DNA of 64,000 nucleotides, from the NCBI GenBank assembly GCA_963971405.1, contig OZ020486.1:16515419-16579418 (forward strand), written 5' to 3'. Every line of letters begins with the position of its first letter. The first letter of the stretch is position 1. This DNA is from Psococerastis gibbosa. Its lineage: Eukaryota > Arthropoda > Insecta > Psocodea > Psocidae. The position numbers were made by a program, and so were the translations under genes. Below are positions 34,125 through 47,500 of this stretch, in pieces. The notes beneath the pieces are model-generated. The model was not told the DNA's origin. It saw only the letters and a list, made by a program, of their open reading frames with translations, and searched no databases.

Positions 34125-37100
34125 GGTCTGTCTGTCTTTGCTCCAAAGATTTTTTAAAACATTCACCCATAATATTGTAGTTGTTATTAATGATAACAAA
34201 ACCCAATAGGCCACTTGCCTCTTGGTAGTTCGATTCTGGGGGCAAAAAAAAAAATCAATTTTCATTTAAAAATCACCAATAATAATAATTTTCCTGTGGA
34301 AACATTTTTTCGATGCTTTTCAACTTTAGCTGTAGGGGTATATTTTAGGTGTTTAGAGTAATAAAACCGAATTGATTGCTTGGGTTTTGAATAAAGTGTT
34401 AGAAAACATTATAGATAATTCTTGCCTCAATACATTGAACTTTTCTTTATTACTGTATTGCATTGTACAATTATATTATTCAGCCAGTTCTTGACTATAC
34501 AATCGTCCCAACGTCTGAGTCAGTGATTTATGATAGGCAATGTCGAGGCAACCGGCATTTAACCGTAGGACAATGATTTACCATGGATGAACTACTAATA
34601 AAATCTATCTCGGTACCTATACTAATTGATAAATGAGGAGCAAACTTTTAAAACGTCACAAATCCATGAAAATTAAAAATTGATTTTATCATCGATTTTC
34701 CATCTTGAAGATGAGTTGAATCAGGATTGCTAATCAAAACAAAAACAAAAAAAAATTAACCCAGTCTTCTGAAGGGTTAAAATCTTATATTCTCGTTATA
34801 ATAAAGCCGAAATAATTATGTTTTTCGTGTTTCCTGAACATTTTACGAAAATGGATTAGTGCCGTTTTGAAAGTTTGCTCCTCAAATAGGAATGCATGGA
34901 CGGGTTCATTCGTACCGGTTCTTATTCTTTATTCTTGTATTTAACGTTCAAGTTAAAGTGGTTGGACGAGGCTCCATGATTATGATGGTTAGGTAATTTG
35001 TGGGTAAACAGTTTTATGTTTATCCTGATAGTGTTATCAATCTGTCATCAAACTTGGATTAATTTTATCAACTCCCTTACCGATTCATTCCAGCAAACTC
35101 ACAGCAACCAATTAATTCACTTCACTTGCTTGCATTTGCTCGGTCATCTCCAGGTGTGTGAGGGGGCGGGGGGGGGGGGGGGTTTATGAGGGGATTCCGA
35201 ACTACAAATCTAAAAAAATAACAGCATAGAATGTATATATAAATCTAGCACCAAATATGCCCACAACGTAATCATGGACGATAACATGGGGGGCAGCTAC
35301 CCACTACTACCCCCCCCCTTCCAAGGATCCGTCCCTAAACGTAATGCATCTGTGTATTATATTGCACTCTCGCATAAACTATACAGTTTCATGTTTTCAG
35401 CTTCTGCTTGCCATAGGAATACTATTCTCGTACCTAGTCGGGGCCATTGTCAATTACACGTGGCTCGGAGTCCTCAGCGGCATCATCCCTGTCGTCTTGA
35501 TGGTCGTTTTCTTCTTCATGCCTGAGTCACCAGCCTTCCTCCTGAAGCAGAACAAAACGGAAGAAGCAAGAAAGGCTCTTAGGAACCTGCGCGGACCTCA
35601 CTACGATGTTAATCGGGAAATTGCAACCATAAAGGTACATAGTTAAATTGAAAAATAATTCATTCATGTAGGTACTTTATAGCCTATATGCATATTTTAT
35701 GGTAGTCAATTAAATCGGCTCGTTCATGGCCATTATTAGGCCTGCTATTACTGTATTATTATTATTTTTGTATTATTGAAGGGGTTTAGTAATGGACGTA
35801 CACATTGAAAAGGCCGGCCGCCATACCAAGTTGAATCCAGCGGACGAGAGCAGGTTCAAAGCTGCAGATAAATTGGTCGTGTGCACAGTGCCGGTAGGGA
35901 AACATGGTAGGACTTGTCATGGTCACCTCCGAACTAATCGTGTGACTTCACTGTGTTTCCCAAGTGGTTCGGAATCCACTATAATCAGGAGGTCCACTGT
36001 CCTATTATGCATATGCATGGCATAGGACAGTCAAGTCGGGGTCGCTCTATGGGCCCAAATATGAGGCCTAAGTCGTTATTAACCCGACGAACACTACTAC
36101 TACTAATGGACGTAGACCTCTTTGTACAGACCCCTTGAACCTTGTCCTGTCAACAACCCCATCGACTTGACTTTCGGATATTATTGGTATTTTTATCAAA
36201 TAAAAATTTATTTTATTTATTTATTTTAAACAAATGATTAGTTGAAATTACATTGACTGCTCTATTAATAGTTATTAAAGGTATGGGCCTCACTGTTATC
36301 GAACAATTAGGCGGAGCCCATTGTCAGGGGAAGGGGGCTATTGCTTGCTATTCATTTCTTCCGAGTGAATTTCTAGCCATTGGCAAACTGGTTCACTCCT
36401 CAATGTCAGCCCACACCGACCCCAAGTGCCAATGAACAAGCTCCAATATTCTTATTAATGACATTGTAAGAGTCGTTAGCTCGACTTAACCAAGTACATG
36501 AACGAGTCGTTCTCGCTAGCAATCTTAAAAACTATCCTTAATCCATCATGTAGACATTATACCCAACAACTCCAATGCGAGCTTATTAAAAACCGTGACG
36601 AAGGACTACTGCGCTTGATAAACCGTAAATGTGTTGTTCAATTCATGGCTATTTTGTCCTAAAAAGGCGAAATTTAAAGGAAAAGTTCACCCGGATTAGG
36701 CATACTGTACAGTGCATAATGGACTATTTATTTCAGAAGCTAGGTGTATACAGTATGTACTGTCCTAATATAGTAATATAGGCCTACTGAATTCTGTGCT
36801 GCCTAGGCTATTCATAACTTAACCGTGAAAAATATACTTTGCTCATAATATACACGTACTAGTAGTAGTTTGCTATTGTGATGGGAAGCTTGGTATAGTG
36901 GTATAGGTATACCTATATAAGAGCTAGTACTTGGAAAAATTTTCTACTGTACCATGTAGGCTAGTTTTTATATAGATACCGAATGTTACAGGAGGAACTT
37001 GATGCAGCGAGTCAAAATAAAGCTTCATTTCGGGATTTGTTCAAAGGTCGTGCCAATGTCAATGCTTTGATCATTGGCTTATCACTTATGTTGTTTCAAC

Positions 37101-38653
37101 AACTGTCTGGTGTGAATGCAGTCATTTTTTACACTGCCAAGATCTTCAAGGACGCGGGCTCCAGCCTCGATGAAAATGTCTGCAGTATTATTGTCGGCGT
37201 CGTCCAGGTACACTTACATTCGTACACCTACATTCAATATACACTATATCCTACTCTTTAAACGCCTTAGATACTATTTGGGTCCAATTGTTTTAGTTTC
37301 ACCTCACGATTTAGCCCATTTTCAATTAAACAGACAAAAATATAAAAATTATATCGCATATCCCATTACGAAAATCTCCACCTGTATGAACAGAGTAATT
37401 GAAATTAGGTCCACTCATCATATCTTTAAATATGGAAAGGCATTGATTAGCTTTTGAAAATGTCTAAAAATAAAACAAATACCCTAACCACATATTATAA
37501 TATAATATTGTCCTACTTAGGCCCAATCCGACAATGATACTTACCATTCAAGTGACGCTTAAATGATAAGTATCAGTCGTTGGATGGGGCCTTAATATTT
37601 TCTTTTTATGTGAAGCCCAGTGCAGATTTAAACTTCTGGCTTTGCTATTATGGATACCATTTCTCAATATAGCACCCTCTTAAATTCATATTTTATGATT
37701 TTTTGAGTGCAATGCTTACGTATTATGTACTATATATGTGTTTTGATTTCAGGTTGTAATGACATACGTGGCGACATTGTTGGTTGACCGCGCTGGCAGA
37801 CGAATTCTTTTGCTCATATCGTCAGTAGTCATGTGCACCAGTCTTGCTGTTCTTGGTAAGTTTATAATTTTTAATAGCTTTTGTCAATAATGAAGCCCAA
37901 TCCTATTTTCAATTAAAACCTCATTCTTAATATAGCATACTTTAATAGTATCGTAGGCTATTGTAAGCTTGTGGAGAACCGTAGTAAATGCTAAAAGACC
38001 TCCTACAACATATTTTCAGATTTTGACATTTATTTTCACAAATCTTCCGTCGGATCACCCGATGTCCAGAACATCTAAAGCGTGAACATATGGACCTCTT
38101 TCATCTAGGAAAATGTTTGCGCCCAATCAAAACATTGGGATTTAACGTAACCGTATGGATTTCTATACCTAGGCCCTATTTAAGAAGTTCATTATTAAGT
38201 TTTTCTACCCTATATAGTAAACCATGTGCCTTCCCCAACGTCTGTAAAACTAAACGGTATATAATATGAAAAATTTCAGGTTTATACTTCCACTTAAAAA
38301 ACAACGATGCATCGTCAGTTGAAAACATTAATTGGCTCCCCCTGGTGTGCGTCACTCTGTTTATCGTGACCTTTTCTTTGGGCTTCGGACCGCTCCCCTG
38401 GATGATGATGTCCGAAATCTTTTCTTCATCGATCAAAAGTGTCGCCGCCAGCATAGCTATCACCCTCAACTGGACCATGACGTTCATCGTGACCAAGACG
38501 TTCAGCGACCTGGTCGACGGCATCGGAACCCCTGGAACATTTTGGCTTTTTTCCTCCATTACAGCTGTCGGTGTTTTGTTCGTATTCTTCCGAGTTCCGG
38601 AAACTAAGGGCAAAACTATAGGTGAAATCCAAATTATGCTGGGTGGCAAGTAG
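29602..38653 (+). CDS. Tret1: Tret1-like facilitated sugar transporter A
   Basis: A 480-residue, 12-helix MFS carrier expected to move trehalose or another sugar passively across the plasma membrane. Exons: 29602-29722, 30262-30433, 32040-32262, 35401-35634, 36992-37207, 37753-37855, 38280-38653, with consistent phases and GT-AG borders. Family motifs: TILSWTSP after helix 1, CDRIGRR (about 101-107) between helices 2 and 3, PESP (213-216) after helix 6, FQQLSGVN (285 on) in helix 7, DRAGRR (334-339), [11 protein letters not shown] in helix 10 and PETKGK (463-468) after helix 12. The start follows an acceptor at 29581 by 20 bases. The 40-residue N-terminus is cytoplasmic and proline-rich. AATAAA lies at 39715-39720. 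Substrate cannot be read from sequence; glucose or another sugar is possible. Confidence 0.95.
30567..30835. mobile_element. hAT-like element in Tret1-A intron 2
   Basis: Terminal repeats are CAGTGGCGGATTTAGC and CAGGGGCGGATATGGC (complement of right). Flanks ACAGGAGG (30559-30566) and ACAGTAGG (30836-30843) match at 7 of 8 bases. Confidence 0.82.
31078..31781 (-). repeat. Dispersed repeat R, truncated copy
   Basis: Inverted relative to 25642-26490 and collinear with it until about 31781. There, within CCGACG, it passes directly into a foldback MITE. Lies in Tret1-A intron 2. Confidence 0.75.
31782..32002. mobile_element. Foldback MITE, copy 5, left arm truncated
   Basis: The left arm starts inside the core (GACGTGGTAGGAGACAT). 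The right arm is complete, with GTCTGCTATCTGTCATCC and GTCGTCGGTAGAATATGCGCC-like end. A 51-base block containing CTTCTTCTTCT interrupts the left arm at about 31819-31869. The spacer matches copy 1 (4368-4584). The right end is 37 bases before the Tret1-A exon 3 acceptor. Confidence 0.75.
32969..33130. repeat. 122-bp tandem duplication, left part
   Basis: CTGTAGGGCCTTGGGGGGCT recurs 122 bases apart (about 32973 and 33095). The unit AATTAAAATATGTGCAGTGG to GTATGAACT (33009-33098) recurs at 33739-33828 on the other side of a repeat R copy. Confidence 0.8.
33132..33737 (-). repeat. Dispersed repeat R, internally deleted copy
   Basis: Begins GAACCGGTCCGAGTTTACTC and ends CTACGTATAAATTGGAAAGC. 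It lacks the central block present in the 25642-26490 copy, with a G run at the deletion joint near 33248. It contains a GACA tract near 33574. Lies in Tret1-A intron 3. Confidence 0.75.
33966..34375 (+). repeat. Dispersed repeat R, diverged copy with 44-T run
   Basis: Starts AAGGAAAGCTTTGTGATGTT and keeps TCGAAATTTTCGAT. It is interrupted at 34077-34120 by 44 consecutive T. Later blocks (TTCTGGGGGCAAAA, TTTTCGATG) match the fullest copy. Confidence 0.65.
35795..36010 (+). repeat. Dispersed repeat Q, partial copy
   Basis: GGTCACCTCCGAACTAATCG, TTTCCCAAGTGGTTCGGAAT and ATCAGGAGGTCCACT match repeat Q elsewhere. Lies in Tret1-A intron 4. Confidence 0.7.
36265..36515 (+). repeat. Dispersed repeat P, longer copy
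   Basis: Matches 16655-16790 in order (GGCGGAGCCCATTGTCAGGG, AAGGGGGCTA, AGCTCGACTTAACCAAGTA) with an extra central block. No known element was recognised. Lies in Tret1-A intron 4. Confidence 0.6.
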
Positions 38654-41564
38654 ACCAATTCGTATTTCTAGATTGCTGGAGGTTATACAGACTTTTAGAG
38701 GTAGGTACTTGTGAGAAAACTAAAAACTAGTTGATGCGTTGTTATAATTATCATTTGCGTGTTGTACCTAACCGACCTAAAATTTATTAGATGCGGTTTG
38801 ATCGGTTATGTAGGACCTACAATTAGTGTAGTTTCTCAGTTATGTCCACCACTTCTAGTATGGTCATTTTCTCTAGCTTGACTTCGTTGTAGGTTTTAGA
38901 CTGTTTTGTATCTATTGTTGAATGTTGTTAATGTTTTTTGTTTTAGATGTGATTTATTTTTGTATCAATGCATTTTGGTACTTTTTAGGTACCGTACAAC
39001 TAGCAGTAATATATGTATGCAGCTGCAAAAGTTGGGCTGGGTTACCTTAGCAGGTAGTAAAGCATATGTACGCATACATTCGTTCATAATTTTAAATTAA
39101 TTGCATATGTGGTATATCAGTAGGCCTATAAAACTTTAATTATCCTGGATTGAAATAGCCATTACAGCTATACTATTGTATAATAATTGAGTGATTACAA
39201 CAAATACGTGAAGCCATCCTTTCAAAATAATTCAGGTTCAGAGACCTACAACATTTTTTTTTAAACACCAATGTACCTAGTAAAATTTCTCTCAAAAGTG
39301 TTTTTCATATACACGTATATTTCAATAGATTTTCATATCACTGAGTTTTACAATGAAGGTGATGCTTCTATACATATAAACTTTCAGACCTACGACTAAA
39401 CGAGTATCTATGGTGTGGTATATGTAGCATACTTGCTCATGTTGCACAAATCAATTTGTCATTATTGTTGTCATTTTATAAGCTATATTGTGATATAAGT
39501 AACATAAAAATTAGTAGACTTTCCCTACCAAGTACAAAACTTTTAAACAGTTAAAATTGTATGTATAACGTAGACTCGGAATCTAAGCCTAGGGACGTAA
39601 GGAATACCTATTCACTAAAGCAATACTTTCTATATTGTACCTTGCATCTTGTATCTTAATAGTAGTACCTACAGTAAGTAGATAGGATATAGGGCTATAT
39701 ATTATATGGTATAAAATAAAGTACCTAATGCATGAACGTCTGTGATTACATCCCTTATTATAGCCTAATTAATATCTTTTTCAGTACAGTAGGCACCGCA
39801 ATACGCGACTTCGATGGCAAGGTAGTAGCTTGCTTGTACTTGTGCGAGTAACTACACACCTTGCGGTCGGAGACGTGTCGCAACTCGACACAAGCACCTA
39901 TTAGGTGACTTAGTGAGGCGATTGAAGAGGTTAATCGGATACACTCAATAAATTGTTTGTACGCGATTAAACTTTTATAAAAAAATAAAATTAAAATTAA
40001 AATAAAATACGGATGGTGGGTGAGGTTTTTCTTTCCGTGTGTTGCACTAATTCATCTAATTTGCTAATGTATTGTACTTTTGCAGTCTAATGATGGTGGC
40101 TTTGGATTTAAATTCTGTTACGGTATGGAATGAAAAATACTTGAGAAAAGACAGGTGTTGTGGCTAAATTTCTATTTTGTATGGGTCTACTGCGCTAAAA
40201 ATACGTAGGTAATCATTTTGCAAGTACAGATGCACACTTTTTAGGTTATTAGTTTAATATAGGTTCATACGGTACATCTTATAGGTATGATTCGGCGACC
40301 TGGGGCAACACGAGTACCTGTTGTTGTTGTTGTTATTGTTTCCAATGCCTACTTTCAGCATTTCTGCTTTAAGCAGTGAGTCTGTCACCTTGAGGCACCC
40401 TGAGGGCAGACTCTTTCACCTCAGGGGAAGGGGAGTTGACTGACAGGGTGGACCTCCTGATTATAGTGGATTCCGAACCACTTGGGGAACATGGTAAAGC
40501 CACACGATTAAATCGGAGGTGACCAGGACTCGACACGCACGTAGACTGACTGGTATAGTCTCATATAGTATCATGTCTCACCATGTTCCCCTCCCAACGC
40601 TGTGCGCACTACCAAGTTTGCCCCAGTTTGAAACATGCTCTGCTCTTATGGTAAGGCCGTTGGCAGTACCTATCTACATATGCATATTTGTTTTTCTAAC
40701 AATTAGCTCGTAGGCGTAATTAATATGATATGGGGTTTTAAAGTTTTAAATACCTACATCATTTACCAAATAGGTTAGGTAGGTACTGTGCACGGTGCTT
40801 GCCAAACCGTTTGCACTTTGCTCGATTCTATGCCATGGTGTATCTATTGTATAATGGGCCATTTTTCTGTTATTTTTAAATACCCATTGTTAAACTACTG
40901 TTTGTGCCGCGGCATGCAATATACTGTATAATATATTAATTTAATTCTAAGATTTTTATATTTCTCATTGGTAACCTGACGAGACAAATTTGTTGTGTTT
41001 TTAATTACGAGCATATTCATAGACTTTATTAATTATGTACTTTTTCTGCACTAATTTTTATATTTTTACTTTTAACATACTATTGCCGTACAAGCTAATG
41101 TAATTACTGCTCCAAAATAGGATATAAAATCGACAATATTATTAAACAATAGACTTTAATTGCCCTGAGGTTATTACTATGTACACTAGACAGGCATTGG
41201 TAGATGTAACAGTAGATACTGATTCATTTTTTGTATACCACTACCAATACCTACATATATAAAACAATATTGAATGAAGGATCACACAATATTCCTTATG
41301 CAGGCCTATGTTCAGCAGTCTTTACTCACCATACGTATAAACCATATATTTACATTGTAACCGACGTATATATAACCTGTCATACCATGAACAGTATAGA
41401 GATTTTAAAATATGCTAGAATCCCTGTTTTCTCAATCAATCTGGAATTGACCAGAAAGCGGATTTTTTATTTCTGAATTTCCAATGGTAATTTTTTTCAG
41501 AAATCGCTCTTCGCGCGCCCGCTTAATTATTGCTGAACTAGTCCTTATTAGAAAATAACACACT
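38654..41564. other. Convergent 3' region between Tret1-A and Tret1-B
   Basis: Holds the likely Tret1-A 3' UTR (signal at 39715-39720) and, on the minus strand, a possible Tret1-B polyadenylation signal (TTTATT at 41025-41030). Repeat Q copy 3 lies between. No additional gene was seen. Confidence 0.5.
40315..40682 (-). repeat. Dispersed repeat Q, copy 3 (inverted)
   Basis: The reverse of 15520-15880, including CCTCCTGATTATAGTGGATT, GGAACATGGTAAAG and AAACATGCTCTGCTCTTATG. A GTT microsatellite precedes it. Confidence 0.75.
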
Positions 41565-44500
41565 TTAACTTAGCTCCCTGTGAATCTCAGCAAGGGACTT
41601 TCCCTTCGTCTCAGGTAGTAAGAAAAACACGAAAATTGCAGAAACCGCACAGCTAGCAGCAAAAATCCAAAACGTAAAGCTGTCGTCAATGGCCTCGACC
41701 AGATCATTGTAGAATCGGGTGACGATAAAACTAATGAACCATGCAAAACTAGCGCAAATTGTCGAGCCGACCGCCTTGATATTCGTTGGGAACATCTCGC
41801 CCATTACTGTCCAGGGGAGAGGTCCAAAGCCTGAAAATGTAATAGTAGAGCGATTAGGCGACAATTCAGACCGAGTACACACGGACAAGGCCTCAGGTCC
41901 ATATCCTGCTTCCATTGCAGCCATAAGGCTAGGTTCAAAACCACATAATCTACGAGTACCTACTTCACAAAATTTCTATGAGTCTAGGGGTAAAACGTGC
42001 ACTTTAGTAAGATGGGTTTCACGCCATCGGCAAAAAAATATCTTCTACTAGCCCTATGGCTACAATGGAAAATGATGTCAGCAACTCGCGCTTGCGGAAA
42101 ACTAGCCTCAATCAACAGTAATGGTACGAGGTTTGAGATTTAGCGACTTGGGACTCATATGTGACGGAAATTAGGCTATCTCGGATGCCTGATGGATTGC
42201 CAAGGCAGATATGTCACTCGGATTTAACTTAGTTGACTAATGACGACAGTTAGTCGGAGTCACACTTAATATTCTCCAGGTTCGTTTGGGGATATACCAC
42301 ACAAAGTTGCTGCTGCTATAAATGTTGAAATTTACATAATTGGTAATGTACAGCACCTATATACACTGTACCACCTTCATTTTACTAATTTTACTTTACC
42401 TGGTGAGTAGAAAATAAGAAATGCTACAACCGCGATTATTGGAAGAAAAGAAAAGCTAGTGGTGTCCGTTCCCGTTTCATCCAAGTAGAAACAAAGGCCC
42501 AAAACTGCCTGTAAAAATAGCAACATTATCTATTGTATGTTCTTAAGAGGGACTAGCAGGTTAGCAGGGGCTCGGTCTCGGGTCTACGGGTCTGAAAGGG
42601 TTAATGTAAGGTAGGGTAAATAAGTAAATAATACCCCTTAGTTTGACTATTTTGTATCTGTTCTCAGTGAATTTGGAATTGAGTTGTTCAAAAACTATTA
42701 TTTGACATCGAAATTAAACTCCAACTCCAAAATTCTATCGCGTTATATTGTGAAGGATCACCATAGCTTAAAAGTATAATTTAATATATTCGCATCAAGA
42801 GAAGAGAACAATTATATCTAGTACAGTAAGAGCTACAGTAGTTCAGAGCTCATCCAACAAGCTGTCGCAATATAGGTCATTTTTGCGTAGGCCTATATTT
42901 CATAATAGGAAGCTGACAGTTAGATAATGGATGGCCTACCCTTACACCAAAATCTGATAGTTAATATTTTTTATTTGATTAAATAAGTAAATAATAGTAA
43001 TTTGGTCTATCTAAGTAGACCATAGAGAAATATATCATACGCCATGTTGTACATTTAAGGTGTTTTTAATTTTGACTATTGGGTAAATTTCTGACCCCTG
43101 TCAGTTTAAAGGAAAAATGCATCAGTACCAGCCATGAAATTGGCTCTGCTACCTACTTGGATAGACCAAACATTTATATCTTAATTGAATAAAAATATAA
43201 ACTAACGGATTTGGGGATGATCCAGGGGTGACTTAGGTCAGCTTCCCCTGAAAAGCATAAATTGTACCGGTATGTAGCCTATTATGTATATATTTACCAA
43301 GGAAGTAGCCATGCCGATGCCTGAGACTATAAGAAGTAGTCGTCGACCCAATTTTTCGACCAGGTACGGGTTGGGACCCGAGGCAAACAGACAAACTACT
43401 CCTGTGATTATGGTCGCGACGTCAGGAGTGATTGTACCCCCAGCTTTGGCGAAGATACTTTCCGCATTGAAAAGCACCAAGTTGATGCCTGTGCATAGCA
43501 GAATACATTTAAGCAACGCTTTACAAAGAACCAGTACACGCTTTCCTATTTATTAATTAGTATTATAGATAATGATGAGCGGTTCCAATCATCTATGATT
43601 AATAACTTATTCAGAGCTGCAACTAATTTCGATGTCCTAAGGCATTCCGTTAAAATCTCGAAATAGAAAATTTCGAAAATCACGTCATTTACTATCCATT
43701 ACGTATAAATAGGAAAACTGCTATATAACATTATACAATTATTGCTGAAAGGGTAAGCATTTGACGGTATAGGTGTCATGCGCGCTGACCTTACACTCAA
43801 ATTCTTTGGTTAGGCCGATAATGTATATCATATTTAATATGTTATAAGAAATATTAAGGTTGTCGAAGACGAGTAGAAGAGGTTTTTATTTATGGTTATT
43901 ATTTTTAACTTAATAGTAAAATATTTATGTTTCGTAGCCTATTTAGCCCATTATTACACGTTTTCTAGATTGTAATTTTATTAGTTAATATTTTAGGCGT
44001 TTGTCAAGCTTAGGCATATAATTCTATAACCCTTTAAATAGAGGATATAGAAAAAACTGAACTTGGCGGGATTCGAACCCACGATCTACGCCTATCCGAG
44101 GCGTCGCCTTAACCGCTGGACCACAAGCCCGACAAGTGCAGGGCTGTGTAATTATAATAATTTTTTCATGGATGCCTAGGCTTACCATATTTTTGGGGCA
44201 TCAACCCCGGACAGGTAACCAAGTGCTATTCTATATAGTGTAAATTTAAACTTAATGATAAAACATTTAAGGCATTAATTAAAGGAGACAATAGATTTAG
44301 TGTAAAGGTTATTTTTTCATTTCATTTCATTTTATTTACTGTCGGTACTTTTCCGAACCACACACCTTGTCGAGTTTGTTTAATTTCTCGTGAAATCTTA
44401 AGTTTTCAATACAAAGGGCTGGCAAATTATAAACCCCGGATAAATATCAACCCCGGACCGGACACCCGGATGCACACTGTAACCCAGGACTGTCCGTACT

Positions 44501-47500
44501 AAACCCGGACGTATGGTAAGCCTATGGATGCCCCACTGGGGTAGTTAGTGGTTGCAATGATAAGTACAGTAGATGCACAGACTATAGTGCAAACGACAAA
44601 ATGTGAAGTTACAAACTCAGAGGATCATGCCTTTTATTAAATACTGTACGTCAAATATCCTGGCAATGTACAGTATTTGTTTAACCTACCTAAATTATGG
44701 CAAACAAAACATCAATCAATAAAGTTACCAAACATCAAAGCATATTGACTTTTGCCTATACTGTATTTGATGAGCCTTATCTATTTGTCCATATTAAGAT
44801 ACGCGAGCTTCTGGTAAAGTGATTGGATAATTTAATAAAATAATGTCACTATAACACGATACTTTTGATACTTTTCAATCATGCTACCAACCTGTAAATT
44901 GTTGAAAAAACAACAATCCGAGAGTAAGACCAACAGCTTTCATGTTGGACTTAACTGAAATTATGTCCTTAATGCCACCACCATTCTCTGCAGCCTCTTC
45001 TACTTCCGTCTGAGAAAAAAACAACATTTAAGTAACAGAGTAGTATAGTAGCCTATATTATGTCTTCAAATGAGCTAAGCTTCTTAGGCGCATATTCCAC
45101 CAACATCAATAGTGATAGTAAATGTAGTGTTGACGTGGTAGCAGACAGTAAAGACAGTCTAAAAATGTCTGCTACCACGTCAATACTATATTTACTATCA
45201 CTATTGACGTTGGTGGAATAAGCGCCTGAGTATAATGTCTTATGGTGCCCGAGGCGAAAACCCCTAATCGGTACCTCCTGAACAGTGTTTTCTGTGCAAT
45301 ACAATGCAATACAATACAATGCAATACAATACAATGCAATACAATACAATACAATATATATTTCCTTTAAATTATACAATACAGGTAAAGTATAAGATAA
45401 AATCGTCAGAGAGTCGTCAAAATCAGGTAGTTCTGTCATGGTCATTGTGCAAGTGCCTCAGTGACAGTGTAGAAAGCTTTCTCTAAGAGATGGTTTCTAA
45501 ACATTTTAGGGAAGTTAGAAGCATTTCTCGCCGCTCTCAGTTCAATCGGGAGTTTTCTAAGGTAGGCGAAACCTTGTAGTATAGGATCCAGTCGCTCACA
45601 CTTGGCTGTGCGTGGCGCTGGCCTTACAAGGTCTCCCCGTTGCCTCGTGTTGTAGGTGTGAGTGTCACCGTTTTGTTTAAATGTCCCCCACACGGGGCAC
45701 TCTGTTGACTTGGGGTAGGGAAACTGGCCCTGGAGGCGGAGGAACTCGATGAAGGGTCAACGGCAGAAGGAAACGGGAAACCACGGCATTACAATTCCCT
45801 AGTAGTCATCACGACTATAGTACAATTGCCATGATGGTCGCCAATATGGAAGAGGCATTTAAAGAAGAAGAAATTATGTTACCTTACCCGATCAGTATAT
45901 AGCCTATAGAAAACTGCAGTAGGATTATTAGGCGCAAGCACGGTATTTTCTTTAATTTTCAAAAGTAGCTGAATATCCTATGGTTTGCCTACTTTATATA
46001 TACCGTACGTAAAATAAAATGTAGCCTATATAATCTAATGTCAATTTTTAGGAAGATTCATCTGCCTATTGAGATGGCGACCAATGTATCGACTTTCGGA
46101 AAATTTCTTCACGACTTTTCATTTCATGAGCCTAAAACCACCCTCCGTTCAAATATATATACTATAGTATATGTACTGTATATCGATTTTAGGATTTAAC
46201 ACTCTAACTTCCGTAAACATTATCTGATTTTGATGACACTTGGCACAAAAATTGATCATACAAATGTCGTGATCGAGTTCGTTAACCAGCTATTTAATTA
46301 CAAGATGGCGGCCGATTGAAACTTTATATAATTCATATCTCAGTTAATATTGGTCGCAGAGGAATGAATTAACATTTGACTGAAAGCCCGTTCATCGACA
46401 CTTTTTACGACAAATCAACGATTTCATGATGACGTCCAATCAAAGTAAAAAAATGTAATAAGTAAAAGGCCATAGTCGTCATTGTTTGGAACACAAGAGT
46501 GTTTTGTGTGTTGGTGTTGTGGTCGGGAAAATAATGAAGTGTTTTTTTATTTTTATTACATACTGTATGTTACATAGCGTAGAGGAAAAGCAGGGTCAGA
46601 GGAATCTCCCTACACCTGATCGGCCAAAGCCGAAAGGGATTTTTTATAGTCATGGTAATAATTAGTAACCATTCCATTCATAGGCAATATTAATCGTTTG
46701 CAAGTTATGGATACATAACCCTATTAACGGCAACGTGTAAACTTTGGCTCATGTAATACAGTATATTTTACAATTAAGAACGCGGATTTGATATTAATAC
46801 CTATATACTATATTGTACGATATATCCTTTAACTAACATAACATTGTAATTTAATACAATAGTTTTAGACCTAGGTAAGTCAACTGATGCAAGTAATTAT
46901 CACCAACGTGCAAGATACGTCTAGCCTAACTTGAGACTTTTCAAATGAGATTCGCACGCATACAAGCCCTCCATAAAAATTGCGAGCCTTCGTTGGAAAG
47001 TCCCCATAAAGGTCTGACGACTACTGTATCGAAGTTTTCATGTTGCCGAATACCGTTTTAATCCAATTTTCTGTTTCAATTGAAGGTTTAAAGATGCAGG
47101 CCTTTAGGTACCTACCTTGAGCAACTTCAATTCCTGAGCGACACCATTGGCCGATTTGGACCGTAGCCACATTAGAGATTTCTCAGCCTCGTCTATTTGC
47201 CCCTGCTGAATGAAATAATGGGGCGTTTCCGGCATGAAGAAAAACCCGATAATGAAGAGAGTTGGAAAAATTAGACTTGCGATTGAAAGCCACATGAAAG
47301 GCACGTAGGGTCCGATCGAGTAGTCAAACACCAATCCTATGCTTATAGTAAATTGAAGTAGAGATCCTAAGGCTCCTCTGTATTTATTCTGAAAATGTTT
47401 TAAATAATTATGAGAAATCGGGATAAAACCTCGATAACAACCCATTATAGGGCTTGGAAGTACGATTTTCTTTTAAAAGCTGCAGCCTGCAGGGAATTTG

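Noticed and set aside
35268..35335. Possible hAT-like element near GGGGGGCAGCTACCC
   Set aside because: G and C runs are present, but no matching terminal repeats or 8-bp duplication could be found.
38176..38658. 160-codon open frame opposite Tret1-A last exon
   Set aside because: Antisense shadow of a clear transporter exon with PETKGK and FGPLPW motifs on the plus strand.
45172..45486. Frames of repeated YCIALYCIA-like or MQYNTMQYNT-like peptide
   Set aside because: Pure translation of the AATACAATGC minisatellite.
46200..46480. TTTTGATGACACTTGGCACA segment considered as a repeat R copy
   Set aside because: Only a general resemblance to the GATGAAATTTGGC block; remaining sequence does not align.
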